Source: Thiohalobacter sp. (GTDB lineage: Bacteria; Pseudomonadota; Gammaproteobacteria; Thiohalobacterales; Thiohalobacteraceae). Taken from it: 60,809 nt of DNA. Below are positions 8,732 through 17,189 of the stretch, one piece after another. The position numbers and the translations under genes were made by a program. The notes under the pieces are model-generated. The model made no database searches. It saw only the letters and a list, made by a program, of their open reading frames with translations, and was not told the origin of the DNA. Numbering within the stretch: position 1 is the first letter of the stretch; each line of letters starts with the position of its first letter. Where the stretch lies: assembly GCF_027000115.1 (NCBI RefSeq), contig NZ_JALTON010000023.1, positions 1-60,809 of the forward strand, in the 5' to 3' direction.

Positions 8732-11469
8732 GCAGCGGCGACTTCTCCATGGTCGATCTGTTCCGCAGTGAGGTGGAGACCCAGATCCGGGTCATCACCG
8801 AGCGGCTGATGGATCTCGAGGCCCTACCGGATGCCGAGGCCGTTACCGCCATGATGCGGGCAGCCCATACCATCAAGGGTGCGGCACGCATGGTCGATCT
8901 GGAACCGGTGGTGCAGCTCGCGCACGCCCTGGAGGACCGTCTGGTCACCCTGCAAAACGGCAGCCGGCCGCTGGATCCCGAGGCCGTGGATGCACTGCTG
9001 GCCGCCAGCGACCTGATACTCCAGCTCGCCACCGACGCCGAGGACGCTGCCCGCATCGAGGCTGCCGCCGACGAGGTGGCCGCGCGCATCGCCGATCTTT
9101 CCGCCCCTGCGGATCAGCCCAGCGAAGCGGCAACCGCCCCCGCACCGCCGGCCGGAACCTCGGTCAAAGCGGCCGAGACCGAGAGTGCGCCGAAGGCCGC
9201 AGAGCCGGAAGCGGCCCGGCCCGATGCCACCCTGCTCGAACTCTTCCGCAACGAAGCCGAAGCCCAGATCGCCATCATCAGCCAGGGTCTGCTGGGACTG
9301 GAGGCGAACCCCGGTGACCTGTCCGACGCCGAGGCCCTGATGCGCGCCGCCCATTCCCTGAAGGGCGCGGCGCGCATGCTCAAGCTGGATGCGCTGGTGG
9401 CCCTGACCCATGCCATGGAGGATGTGTTCGTCGCCGCGCAGGGCGGCAGCATCGTTATCGAGGGCGATGTGGTGGACCTGCTGCTGGCCGCCACCGATCT
9501 GGTCGGTGGTGTGACCCGGACGGCGGACATACCCGCCTGGTGCCGGCAGCACGCCGAGGCCATGCTGACACTCGGCAGGCAACTCGCCGATGTCGCCGCA
9601 GGCAAGGGTCCGGCTGCACCGCCGCCTCCACCTGCTCCGGCACCGGAAACGGCAGCGGACCACACCGGAACCGCAGAATCCGCCGCCGCGCCCACAGCCA
9701 CGCCTCCGAGCGGCTCCGGCGCTGTCACCGAAAACGCCATCCGCATCTCCGCCGACAGCCTCAACCGGCTCATGGGTCTGGCGGGCGAGGTACAGGTCGA
9801 GGCGCGCTGGGTACGGCCCTTCACGGAGTCTCTGCTGAACGTCAAATACCGCCAGACCGAGCTGGTCACCCTGCTCGACCGGCTGCGTGACCGCCTGGAA
9901 GAGGAAACCTCCAGCGAATACCTGCTCGAACTGCTCAATGACGCCCGGCGACGGGCCGGCGACTGCCGCCAGCAACTGGCCGAACGGCTGGGCGAGCTCG
10001 ACGAGTTCGACCGCCGCAGCCACAACCTGGCCAGCCGGCTCAACCGCGAGGTCATCGCCAGTCGCATGCGGCCCTTTGGCGACGGGGTCCACGGCTTCCG
10101 ACGCATGGTGCGCGACCTCGCCCGGCAATTGGGCAAGCAGGTGCGCTTCGAGATCGAGGGACTGAATACCCGGGTCGACCGCGAAATCCTGGAAAAGATA
10201 GAGGCGCCGCTCAATCACATCCTGCGCAATGCGCTCGACCACGGCATCGAGACACCGGAGGAACGCCGCGCCGCCGGCAAGCCCGAACAGGCCACCCTGC
10301 GGCTGGAGGCCCTGCACAGCGCCGGCATGCTGTCGATCATGGTCAGCGACGACGGCCGCGGCATGGATCTCGAGGAACTGCGCGCGAGGATCGTGCGCAA
10401 GAAGCTGGTCAGCGAGGAAATGGCGCGTGACCTGACCGAGGCCGAGTTGATGGAGTTCATCTTCCTGCCCGGTTTCTCCACCCGCGATTCGGTGACCGAG
10501 ATTTCCGGCCGCGGCGTCGGCCTGGATGTGGTGCACAGCGTGGTGCAGGAGATGCACGGCATCGTGCATGCCACCTCCCGTCCGGGCCAGGGCATGCGTT
10601 TCCATCTGCAACTGCCGCTGACCCTGTCGGTGATGCGCACCCTGATGGTGGAGATCGCCGGCGAGCCCTACGCCTTCCCGCTGGGCCAGATCAACCGTAC
10701 CCTCAAGCTGGACCGGGGCCAGATAGAGACCATGGAGGGTCGCCAGTACTTTACCCTCGGCAACCAGCACGTCGGCCTGTTGCCGGCAAACCAGCTGCTC
10801 GGCCTGCCCGAGCCGCCACCGGAAAGCGACGAGGTCTGCGTGGTGGTACTGGGCGAGCGCCTCGAACGTTACGGCTTTGCCGTCGACCGCTTCCTGGGCG
10901 AACGCAGCCTGGTGGTGCATCCGCTGGATGCCCGCCTGGGCAAGGTCCAGGACATCGCCGCTGCCTCGATTCTGGAGAATGGCGACCCCTGCCTGATCCT
11001 GGACGTCGACGACATGCTGCGCTCCGCCGACATCCTCGCCGCGGGCGGCCGCATCGACAAGCTGGGTCAGACGCCCGCCAGGTTCTCCAGCCGCAAGGGC
11101 AAGCGCATCCTGGTGGTGGACGACTCCATCACCGTGCGCGAAGTGGAGCGCAACATGCTTGCCAACCGCGGCTACGAGGTCGAGGTCGCCGTGGACGGCA
11201 TGGACGGCTGGAACGCCGTGCGCACCGGCGAGTACGACCTGGTGATCAGCGACATCGACATGCCGCGCATGAACGGCTTCGAGTTCGTCAGCCTGATCAA
11301 GCAGGATCCCCTGCTGAAGAAGCTCCCGGTGATGATCGTCTCCTACAAGGACCGGGAGGAGGACCGCCGGCGCGGCCTCGAGGTCGGCGCCGACTACTAT
11401 CTGACCAAGGGCAGTTTCCATGATGAGACGCTGCTCGAGGCCGTGGCCGATCTGATAGGTGATGCCTGA
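8728..11469 (+). CDS. wspE: WspE-like hybrid CheA kinase with tandem Hpt domains and REC
   Basis: A 913-residue hybrid kinase. Two Hpt domains lie at the N-terminus, each with an intact phosphoacceptor His: AAHTIKGAARM (His47) and AAHSLKGAARM (His209). Low-complexity Ala/Pro linkers follow. The CheA core comes next, with N-box HILRNALDHGIE near 497, G1 SDDGRGMD near 540 and G2 GRGVGLDVV near 594. A CheW-like regulatory domain (about 630-770) and a C-terminal receiver complete it, with DDS at 798-800 and phosphoacceptor Asp842. In Wsp systems WspE phosphorylates WspR and WspF. The second Hpt domain is unusual as far as I recall. It stops 22 bases before the chosen wspF start. Confidence 0.93.
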   Translation: MSSGDFSMVDLFRSEVETQIRVITERLMDLEALPDAEAVTAMMRAAHTIKGAARMVDLEPVVQLAHALEDRLVTLQNGSRPLDPEAVDALLAASDLILQLATDAEDAARIEAAADEVAARIADLSAPADQPSEAATAPAPPAGTSVKAAETESAPKAAEPEAARPDATLLELFRNEAEAQIAIISQGLLGLEANPGDLSDAEALMRAAHSLKGAARMLKLDALVALTHAMEDVFVAAQGGSIVIEGDVVDLLLAATDLVGGVTRTADIPAWCRQHAEAMLTLGRQLADVAAGKGPAAPPPPPAPAPETAADHTGTAESAAAPTATPPSGSGAVTENAIRISADSLNRLMGLAGEVQVEARWVRPFTESLLNVKYRQTELVTLLDRLRDRLEEETSSEYLLELLNDARRRAGDCRQQLAERLGELDEFDRRSHNLASRLNREVIASRMRPFGDGVHGFRRMVRDLARQLGKQVRFEIEGLNTRVDREILEKIEAPLNHILRNALDHGIETPEERRAAGKPEQATLRLEALHSAGMLSIMVSDDGRGMDLEELRARIVRKKLVSEEMARDLTEAELMEFIFLPGFSTRDSVTEISGRGVGLDVVHSVVQEMHGIVHATSRPGQGMRFHLQLPLTLSVMRTLMVEIAGEPYAFPLGQINRTLKLDRGQIETMEGRQYFTLGNQHVGLLPANQLLGLPEPPPESDEVCVVVLGERLERYGFAVDRFLGERSLVVHPLDARLGKVQDIAAASILENGDPCLILDVDDMLRSADILAAGGRIDKLGQTPARFSSRKGKRILVVDDSITVREVERNMLANRGYEVEVAVDGMDGWNAVRTGEYDLVISDIDMPRMNGFEFVSLIKQDPLLKKLPVMIVSYKDREEDRRRGLEVGADYYLTKGSFHDETLLEAVADLIGDA

Positions 11470-11491
11470 CATGCCCCCGAAGGACCAACCG

Positions 11492-12550
11492 ATGCGCGTG
11501 GCGCTGGTAAACGACTCCCGCATGGCCCTGATGGCCCTGCGGCACGTGATCGAGCGCAGCGAGCGCTACTGCGTCGCCTGGGTGGCCGAGAACGGCGCAC
11601 AGGCCGTGGTCCGCTGCACCGAGAGCCTGCCCGATATCCTGCTCATGGACCTGAACATGCCGGTGATGGACGGGGTGGAGGCCACGCGGCGGATCATGGC
11701 GGCAACCCCCTGCGCCATCGTGGTGGTCACGGAGAGTGTGGAGGACAAGGCCACCCAGGCCTTCGCGGCCATGGGTGCAGGCGCCCTGGATGCCCTGAAC
11801 ACGCCGGTACTGGGCATGGGCGGCGACACCGAGGGCCAGGACGTGCTGCTGGCCAAGCTGGACACGGTGGCACGGCTGGTCAGTGCCAATCGGCGCATGG
11901 TACCCGAGACTGCCCCCGCGGCGGCCGCCACGCCCCGGCCACCGCGGCGCAGCGAGGAGCGGCTGATCGCCATCGGCGCCTCCACCGGCGGGCCGGCCGC
12001 CCTGCGCACCCTGCTCTCCGGCCTGCCCGCGGAGCTGCCCGCGTCCATCGTCGTCGTCCAGCACGTGGACGAGCAGTTCGCCCGCAGTTTCGCCAACTGG
12101 TTGAATGAAGAGGTCTGTCTGCCGGTTCGCCTGGCCCGCACAGGGGACTTCCCTAAAGCCGGGGAGGTTTTGGTCGCTGGTAAGGAGGACCATCTGGTCC
12201 TGCAGCGGGACCAGAGGCTTGGCTATACCCCGGAGCCGGCGGACTATGCCTACCGGCCTTCGGTGAACGCCTTTTTCGACAGCGTGGCGGCCCACTGGGG
12301 CGGTCACGCCGTCGGGGTGCTGCTCACCGGCATGGGCCGCGACGGCGCGACCGGCCTAGCGGCACTGCGCCGGCGCGGCTGGACGACCATCGCCCAGGAC
12401 CGCGACACCAGCGCCATCTACGGCATGCCCAGGGCGGCAGCCGAACTGGACGCGGCAAGCCGGATACTGCCGCTCGACGAGATCGCCCCGGCCCTGATCG
12501 AGGCGATGGAAACCACCACCATGGACAAGGCGGGACAGGAAACCGGATGA
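11492..12550 (+). CDS. wspF: WspF-like CheB methylesterase
   Basis: A 352-residue CheB: receiver domain with phosphoacceptor Asp53 (LLMDLNMPVMDG), a linker, then the methylesterase. The catalytic triad is visible as Ser in IGASTGGPAALR, His in VVQHVDEQF and Asp in LTGMGRDGATG. It demethylates WspA and resets signalling; loss of WspF in pseudomonads locks WspR on and gives wrinkled colonies. The ATG at 11492 is chosen over three earlier in-frame codons because GAAGGA at 11479-11484 is ideally spaced. Its stop overlaps wspR in an ATGA junction. Confidence 0.92.
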   Translation: MRVALVNDSRMALMALRHVIERSERYCVAWVAENGAQAVVRCTESLPDILLMDLNMPVMDGVEATRRIMAATPCAIVVVTESVEDKATQAFAAMGAGALDALNTPVLGMGGDTEGQDVLLAKLDTVARLVSANRRMVPETAPAAAATPRPPRRSEERLIAIGASTGGPAALRTLLSGLPAELPASIVVVQHVDEQFARSFANWLNEEVCLPVRLARTGDFPKAGEVLVAGKEDHLVLQRDQRLGYTPEPADYAYRPSVNAFFDSVAAHWGGHAVGVLLTGMGRDGATGLAALRRRGWTTIAQDRDTSAIYGMPRAAAELDAASRILPLDEIAPALIEAMETTTMDKAGQETG

Positions 12551-13614
12551 CCGGCTCGGACACCAGGACCGACAGCATTCCGGAACGCTTCGTCGTTCTG
12601 CTGGTCGACGACCAGGCCATGGTCGCCGAGGGGGTGCGTCGTGAACTCGAATCGGAAAGCGACATCGAGTTCCACTACTGCCCCGACCCGCGCGAGGCAC
12701 TGGACCGGGCAGCGGAAATCGAGGCCACGGTGATACTCCAGGACCTGGTCATGCCCGATGTCGACGGGCTGATGCTGCTGCGATTCTATCGTGCGAATCC
12801 CGCTACCCGTGACATTCCGGTCATCGTGCTGTCGTCCAAGGAAGACCCCGTGACCAAGAGCGAGGCCTTCAGCCAGGGCGCCAACGATTACCTGGTCAAG
12901 CTGCCGGATCGCATCGAACTCATCGCCCGCATTCGCGCCCACTCGCGCAGCTACATGGCCCAGAAGGAACGCGACGCGGCCTATCAGGCCCTGCGCGAGA
13001 TGCAGGCGCAGCTCGAGCGCAGCAACGAACAGCTCGAAAAGAGCAACCGGGAGCTGCAACGCCTCAGTTCCCTCGATGGCCTCACCGGCATCGCCAACCG
13101 GCGCCAGTTCGACAAGGCCCTGGAGCGCGAATGGCAGCGCGCCCTGCGCAACTGCACCGAGGTCGCGCTGGTCATGGTCGACATCGACTATTTCAAGCGC
13201 TACAACGACACCTACGGCCACCAGGCAGGCGATGATTGCCTGCGCGCCGTGGCCCATGCACTGGATCACGTGGTCTATCGGCCGTCCGACCTGGTCGCCC
13301 GCTACGGCGGCGAGGAATTCGGCGTGATCCTGCCGGACACCGACCTCGCAGGCGCGCGCCAGGTCGCCGAGAAAATGGCCGAGGCAGTAAAACGTCTCGA
13401 ACTGGAGCACCGCAACTCCAGGGTCGCCGACCGCGTGACCCTGTCCATCGGCATTGCCTGCGCTGCACCGCGCGGCCAGGGCGAAGCCGAACTGCTCCTC
13501 TCCGCCGCCGACCAGGCCCTGTACGCGGCCAAGCACAACGGCCGCAACCGCATCGAGGCCGTGCACCTGGCCGAGCCCGCCCCGATGCCCGCCGCCGAAA
13601 CCTCGACCTCCTGA
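12547..13614 (+). CDS. wspR: WspR-like response-regulator diguanylate cyclase (REC-GGDEF)
   Basis: A 355-residue protein, close to the length of known WspR. The receiver has phosphoacceptor Asp66 ([11 protein letters not shown]). A coiled-coil linker at about 138-172 ([15 protein letters not shown]) precedes a GGDEF domain with catalytic GGEEF at 254-258. RPSD at 245-248 is an intact RxxD inhibitory I-site, so product inhibition by c-di-GMP is expected. Phosphorylation by WspE should promote oligomerisation and c-di-GMP synthesis. It is the terminal gene of the operon; the next start (fdxA) is 91 bases away. Confidence 0.94.
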   Translation: MTGSDTRTDSIPERFVVLLVDDQAMVAEGVRRELESESDIEFHYCPDPREALDRAAEIEATVILQDLVMPDVDGLMLLRFYRANPATRDIPVIVLSSKEDPVTKSEAFSQGANDYLVKLPDRIELIARIRAHSRSYMAQKERDAAYQALREMQAQLERSNEQLEKSNRELQRLSSLDGLTGIANRRQFDKALEREWQRALRNCTEVALVMVDIDYFKRYNDTYGHQAGDDCLRAVAHALDHVVYRPSDLVARYGGEEFGVILPDTDLAGARQVAEKMAEAVKRLELEHRNSRVADRVTLSIGIACAAPRGQGEAELLLSAADQALYAAKHNGRNRIEAVHLAEPAPMPAAETSTS

Positions 13615-13705
13615 CCCCTCGCCAAAGCCGGTTGGAGACCCTATCATGGTGCCCGTTGCGCACGGGCGCGGCCGATCATGCGTTGCCATCGTTCAGGAGT
13701 CGATC

Positions 13706-14029
13706 ATGACCTTTGTCGTCACGGAAAACTGCATCAAGTGCAAGTACACGGATTGCGTGGAAGTCTGCCCTGTCGACTGCTTCCACGAAGGACCGAACTT
13801 CCTGGTCATAGATCCCGAGGAGTGCATCGACTGCACCCTGTGCGAGCCCGAGTGCCCGGCCGAGGCCATCTTCCCCGAGGACGACCTGCCGCCCGGTCAG
13901 GAGAAGTTTCTGGAACTGAACGCCGAGCTGTCCCAGGAATGGCCGGTGATCACCCAGAAGAAGGACGCGCCGCCCGATGCCGACGAATGGAACGGCGTAG
14001 CCGACAAGCTCAAGTACCTGGAGCGCTGA
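13706..14029 (+). CDS. fdxA: Seven-iron ferredoxin FdxA
   Basis: A 107-residue ferredoxin with the FdxA cysteine arrangement: [17 protein letters not shown] for the [3Fe-4S] side and [12 protein letters not shown] for the [4Fe-4S] side, followed by the usual C-terminal tail. It carries low-potential electrons in the cytoplasm; the partner is not indicated. AGGAG at 13695-13699 is well placed for the ATG at 13706. In pseudomonads fdxA follows mutS directly (from memory of Pseudomonas gene order), so the wsp operon looks inserted between the two. The AddB-like gene starts 13 bases downstream. Confidence 0.95.
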   Translation: MTFVVTENCIKCKYTDCVEVCPVDCFHEGPNFLVIDPEECIDCTLCEPECPAEAIFPEDDLPPGQEKFLELNAELSQEWPVITQKKDAPPDADEWNGVADKLKYLER

Positions 14030-14042
14030 GCCTGCCTGCCAG

Positions 14043-16937
14043 GTGATCGACGCCAGCCCGCCCCGACTGATCCGGCTGCCCTGCGCGGCCGATCCCTGCG
14101 CCGAAGCCGCCCGGCTGCTGATCGACACCCCCACGCTGCCGGACCTGGGTGCTTGCCTGGTCTGGGTACCCGACCCGCGACTGCGCGCACCCCTGCTTGC
14201 GGCCCTGGAAGCGACGGCCCGGGCGGCAGGCCACAGCGCGCTGCTCGCCCCGGAAATCACCACCCTTGGCGACTGGGTGTCCCGCCAGCCGCTGGAAGTC
14301 GACGCGCCGCTGCCGCTGCCAGCCTGCGAACTGCTGCTGGTCGAGGCCCTGCGCGGCTTCGAGCGCCTGTTCGGCGATGCCGATCCCTGGTTCGCCGCCG
14401 ACAGCCTGCTGGCCCTGTTCCAGGAACTGACCCGCGAGGGTGCACGGCTGGGGGACAGCGAGGATGGCTGGCAACAGCAACTCGCCCGCGCCTACGGCAT
14501 TCTCGGCGAGGCACCGGTCCCCATGGGCCGCGAGGCGGCCATCGTCCACCGCCTGTGGCAGGCCTGGCACCAGCAGCTCGCCGACAGCGGCCGCATCGAC
14601 CCGGCCACCGCCCACGTGCAGCGCATCGACCGGCTGGTGGCCGAGCCCCCCGCCATCGACCGGCTGCTGATCCTCGGGCAGGCCCGCTTCACGCGACCGG
14701 AACGGCGGCTGATCGAGGCCCTGGCGGAGCACACGCCGGTCACCTGGCTGGTGCAGGACACCGGCGTCGCGCTGCCCTGGCTGCCCGACTGGACTGCGGC
14801 CGCCCTGCCGGCGGACATCGCCCCGACCGGGGAGAGCCTGTTCGACCGGCTGTTCCCGGACGACGACCCTCTGCTCGCCCGGGCGGAAACGCTGCGCAGT
14901 CAGACCCCGGCACCGCCACCGGACACGGCATTCGCGATATACGCGGCGGCCGACGCCGAACAGGAGGCCCGGGCGGTCGATCTCGCCGTGCGCCGCTGGC
15001 TGCTTGCCGGCTGCCGCAACGTTGCCGTGGTCACCGAGGACCGACGGCTGGCGCGCCGGGTGCGCGCGCTGCTGGAACGCGCCGGCATCGAGCTGGTGGA
15101 CAGTGCCGGCTGGGCCCTGTCCACTACCAGCGCCGCGACCGCCGTGGAGTGCTGGCTCCAGTGCGTGGAGGAGGATTTCCCGCACCAGGCACTGTTCGAT
15201 CTGCTCAAGTCGCCCTTCTTTCCCGCCGCCGACCGCGAGGCGCACCTGGCCACCGTGTACCGGCTGGAGGAAGACCTGGTGCACCGCGAGGGCGTCGGCC
15301 GCGGGCTGGATCGCTACCGTCGCCACCTCGGCTACCGCAGCCGACGGCTGGGCACTGGCGCCGAGCGCAGCCATGGCGCACAGCTGCGCCTGCTCGACCG
15401 GCTGGACAGCGCTGCAACGCCCCTGCGCCCGCTGATCAGGGGCGCGCATCCGCCGCACACCCATCTGGCGGCCCTGCTGGCCTCTCTGGATACCCTCGGC
15501 CTCACCGACATCCTTGCCGCCGACGCTGCCGGCGAGTGCCTGTTGCACTGCGTGCAGGGACTCATGGGAAGCGACGAGGCCGGCGGTATCCGGCTCGCCT
15601 GGCCGGAGTTTCGCGCCTGGCTGGGACGTCGCTTCGAACAGACCTACTTCCGTCCCGGCAGCAGCAGCGGGCCGGTGCAATTGCTGAGTCTGGAGCAGAG
15701 TGCCGGCCTGCGTTGCGATGCGCTGGTACTGGCGGGCTGCGACCAGGAGTCGCTGCCGGGGCCGCTGCCGCGCAACCCCTTCTTCAACGATGCCGTACGC
15801 GCCGACCTGGGCCTGCCCACCGGGCACGACCATCGCCTCGCCCGGCGCGCCGCATTCCGCACCCTGCTTTCGGCAGCGCCCCGGCGGCTGCTGACCTGGC
15901 ACCGCGAGGCCGACGGCGAGCCACGCCTGCCCAGTCCCTGGCTCGCAGGCCTGCTGGCACTGTACCGGCAGGCCTGGGGCAGGGAACCGGGTGACGATGG
16001 TCTGGACGGCCTGCTGACCCATCCCGGCAGCCGCGTCGCCGCGCCGGAACCGGCTCCCCTGCCCGAACCGCCCCGGCGTCCGGACCCTCCGCTGTCGCCG
16101 GCCCTGTGGCCCGAGCGCCTGTCACCCACCGGGCACCAGACCCTGATCGACTGCCCCTATCGCTTCCGGGCCGCGGTCGGCCTGCGGCTGACCGCCCCCG
16201 AACCCATCCGCGAGGCGCTGACCAAGGCCGAGTATGGCGAGCGGGTGCACCGCTGCCTGGAGGCCTTTCACATTGATCTGCCCGGCCTGCCCGGCCCCTT
16301 CCGCGAACCTCTGGACGAAAATCACCGCGAGGCGGCCATCGCCCTGCACCGAGCCATTGCCGAGACCGTGTTCGCCCGCGATCTGGAGGACAACTTCGAA
16401 CACCGCGGCTGGCTGCATCGCTGGCTGGAGCGCATCCCCTCGCTGGTCGAGTGGGAAATCGAGCGCCACGCGGCGTGGCGAGTGAAGGCGGTCGAACAGA
16501 AACTGGCATCCACGCTTGCGCCCGGCCTGGTGCTGGCCGGGCGACTGGACCGGCTGGACACCTCGGATGCGGGAACCGCCATCATCGACTACAAGACCGG
16601 CCGCACACCGGACCAGGCCGACGTTGAGTCGGGCGAGGCGGTGCAGCTGCCGAGCTATGCCCTGCTGGCACCGGATGTGACCGGGGTGGCCTACCTGCTG
16701 CTCGACGGCGAGCGGGTAAAGACCGGGGCACTGCTGGAAGGGGACGCGCTGGCGGAACTCACCACCGACGTCCGCGAGCGGCTGGTCCAGCTTGCCGAGG
16801 ACATTCGCGCAGGGGCGGGACTGCCCGCCTGGGGGGATGCCGCGACCTGCCGCTACTGCGAGATGGATGGCCTGTGCCGGCGGCCGGTCTGGGAACAGGC
16901 CGGCGCGGAGGGAGCGGCGATCGATGGCAAAAAATGA
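14043..16937 (+). CDS. AddB-like PD-(D/E)XK nuclease / inactive helicase-like repair protein
   Basis: About 964 residues from a GTG start. The N-terminal two thirds resemble a degenerate superfamily 1 helicase without a clear Walker A motif. The C-terminal third is a RecB-type nuclease with AIIDYKTGR as the catalytic Asp/Lys motif. An AddB-style iron-sulfur cluster is suggested by one Cys near residue 702 (LIDCPYRFRAAV) and CRYCEMDGLC near the end. With the following helicase-nuclease it should form an AddAB-type double-strand-break end-resection enzyme, the role of RecBCD elsewhere. The family is often annotated only as probable DNA repair protein (TIGR03623, from memory). The GTG is 13 bases after the fdxA stop, with no strong Shine-Dalgarno. 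Confidence 0.85.
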   Translation: MIDASPPRLIRLPCAADPCAEAARLLIDTPTLPDLGACLVWVPDPRLRAPLLAALEATARAAGHSALLAPEITTLGDWVSRQPLEVDAPLPLPACELLLVEALRGFERLFGDADPWFAADSLLALFQELTREGARLGDSEDGWQQQLARAYGILGEAPVPMGREAAIVHRLWQAWHQQLADSGRIDPATAHVQRIDRLVAEPPAIDRLLILGQARFTRPERRLIEALAEHTPVTWLVQDTGVALPWLPDWTAAALPADIAPTGESLFDRLFPDDDPLLARAETLRSQTPAPPPDTAFAIYAAADAEQEARAVDLAVRRWLLAGCRNVAVVTEDRRLARRVRALLERAGIELVDSAGWALSTTSAATAVECWLQCVEEDFPHQALFDLLKSPFFPAADREAHLATVYRLEEDLVHREGVGRGLDRYRRHLGYRSRRLGTGAERSHGAQLRLLDRLDSAATPLRPLIRGAHPPHTHLAALLASLDTLGLTDILAADAAGECLLHCVQGLMGSDEAGGIRLAWPEFRAWLGRRFEQTYFRPGSSSGPVQLLSLEQSAGLRCDALVLAGCDQESLPGPLPRNPFFNDAVRADLGLPTGHDHRLARRAAFRTLLSAAPRRLLTWHREADGEPRLPSPWLAGLLALYRQAWGREPGDDGLDGLLTHPGSRVAAPEPAPLPEPPRRPDPPLSPALWPERLSPTGHQTLIDCPYRFRAAVGLRLTAPEPIREALTKAEYGERVHRCLEAFHIDLPGLPGPFREPLDENHREAAIALHRAIAETVFARDLEDNFEHRGWLHRWLERIPSLVEWEIERHAAWRVKAVEQKLASTLAPGLVLAGRLDRLDTSDAGTAIIDYKTGRTPDQADVESGEAVQLPSYALLAPDVTGVAYLLLDGERVKTGALLEGDALAELTTDVRERLVQLAEDIRAGAGLPAWGDAATCRYCEMDGLCRRPVWEQAGAEGAAIDGKK

Positions 16938-16969
16938 AAATGAAGAAAAGGGCGGCCCGAAGGCCGCCC
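16929..16969 (-). terminator. Orphan intrinsic terminator with UUCG tetraloop (minus strand)
   Basis: Read on the minus strand, GGGCGGCC, loop TTCG, then GGCCGCCC (stem arms 16950-16957 and 16962-16969) is followed by a T-rich tract (complement of 16929-16949) that overlaps the addB-like stop codon. The C(UUCG)G tetraloop is exceptionally stable. On the plus strand there is no U-tract, so it does not serve the addB-like gene. No minus-strand gene upstream of it was found. Confidence 0.75.
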
Positions 16970-17189
16970 AGGTCCTCGCGGGCAGTCCCGCCCGACCCGG
17001 CATCCCTGCGGGTGAGCCTTCCCTGCGCCAGTCCCGACGCTTCCTCACGCCAATCGTTTGCCGAACCGGAAATACGGCCGTCACGCTACCAGCTTTTTCC
17101 ATGGAAATCGTGACGCATTCAGCACCTGGGCGTGAAACTGACACCGGTTTCAGAAAATGCTTACACAGCGGACGGGAGGCGCTGAACCA

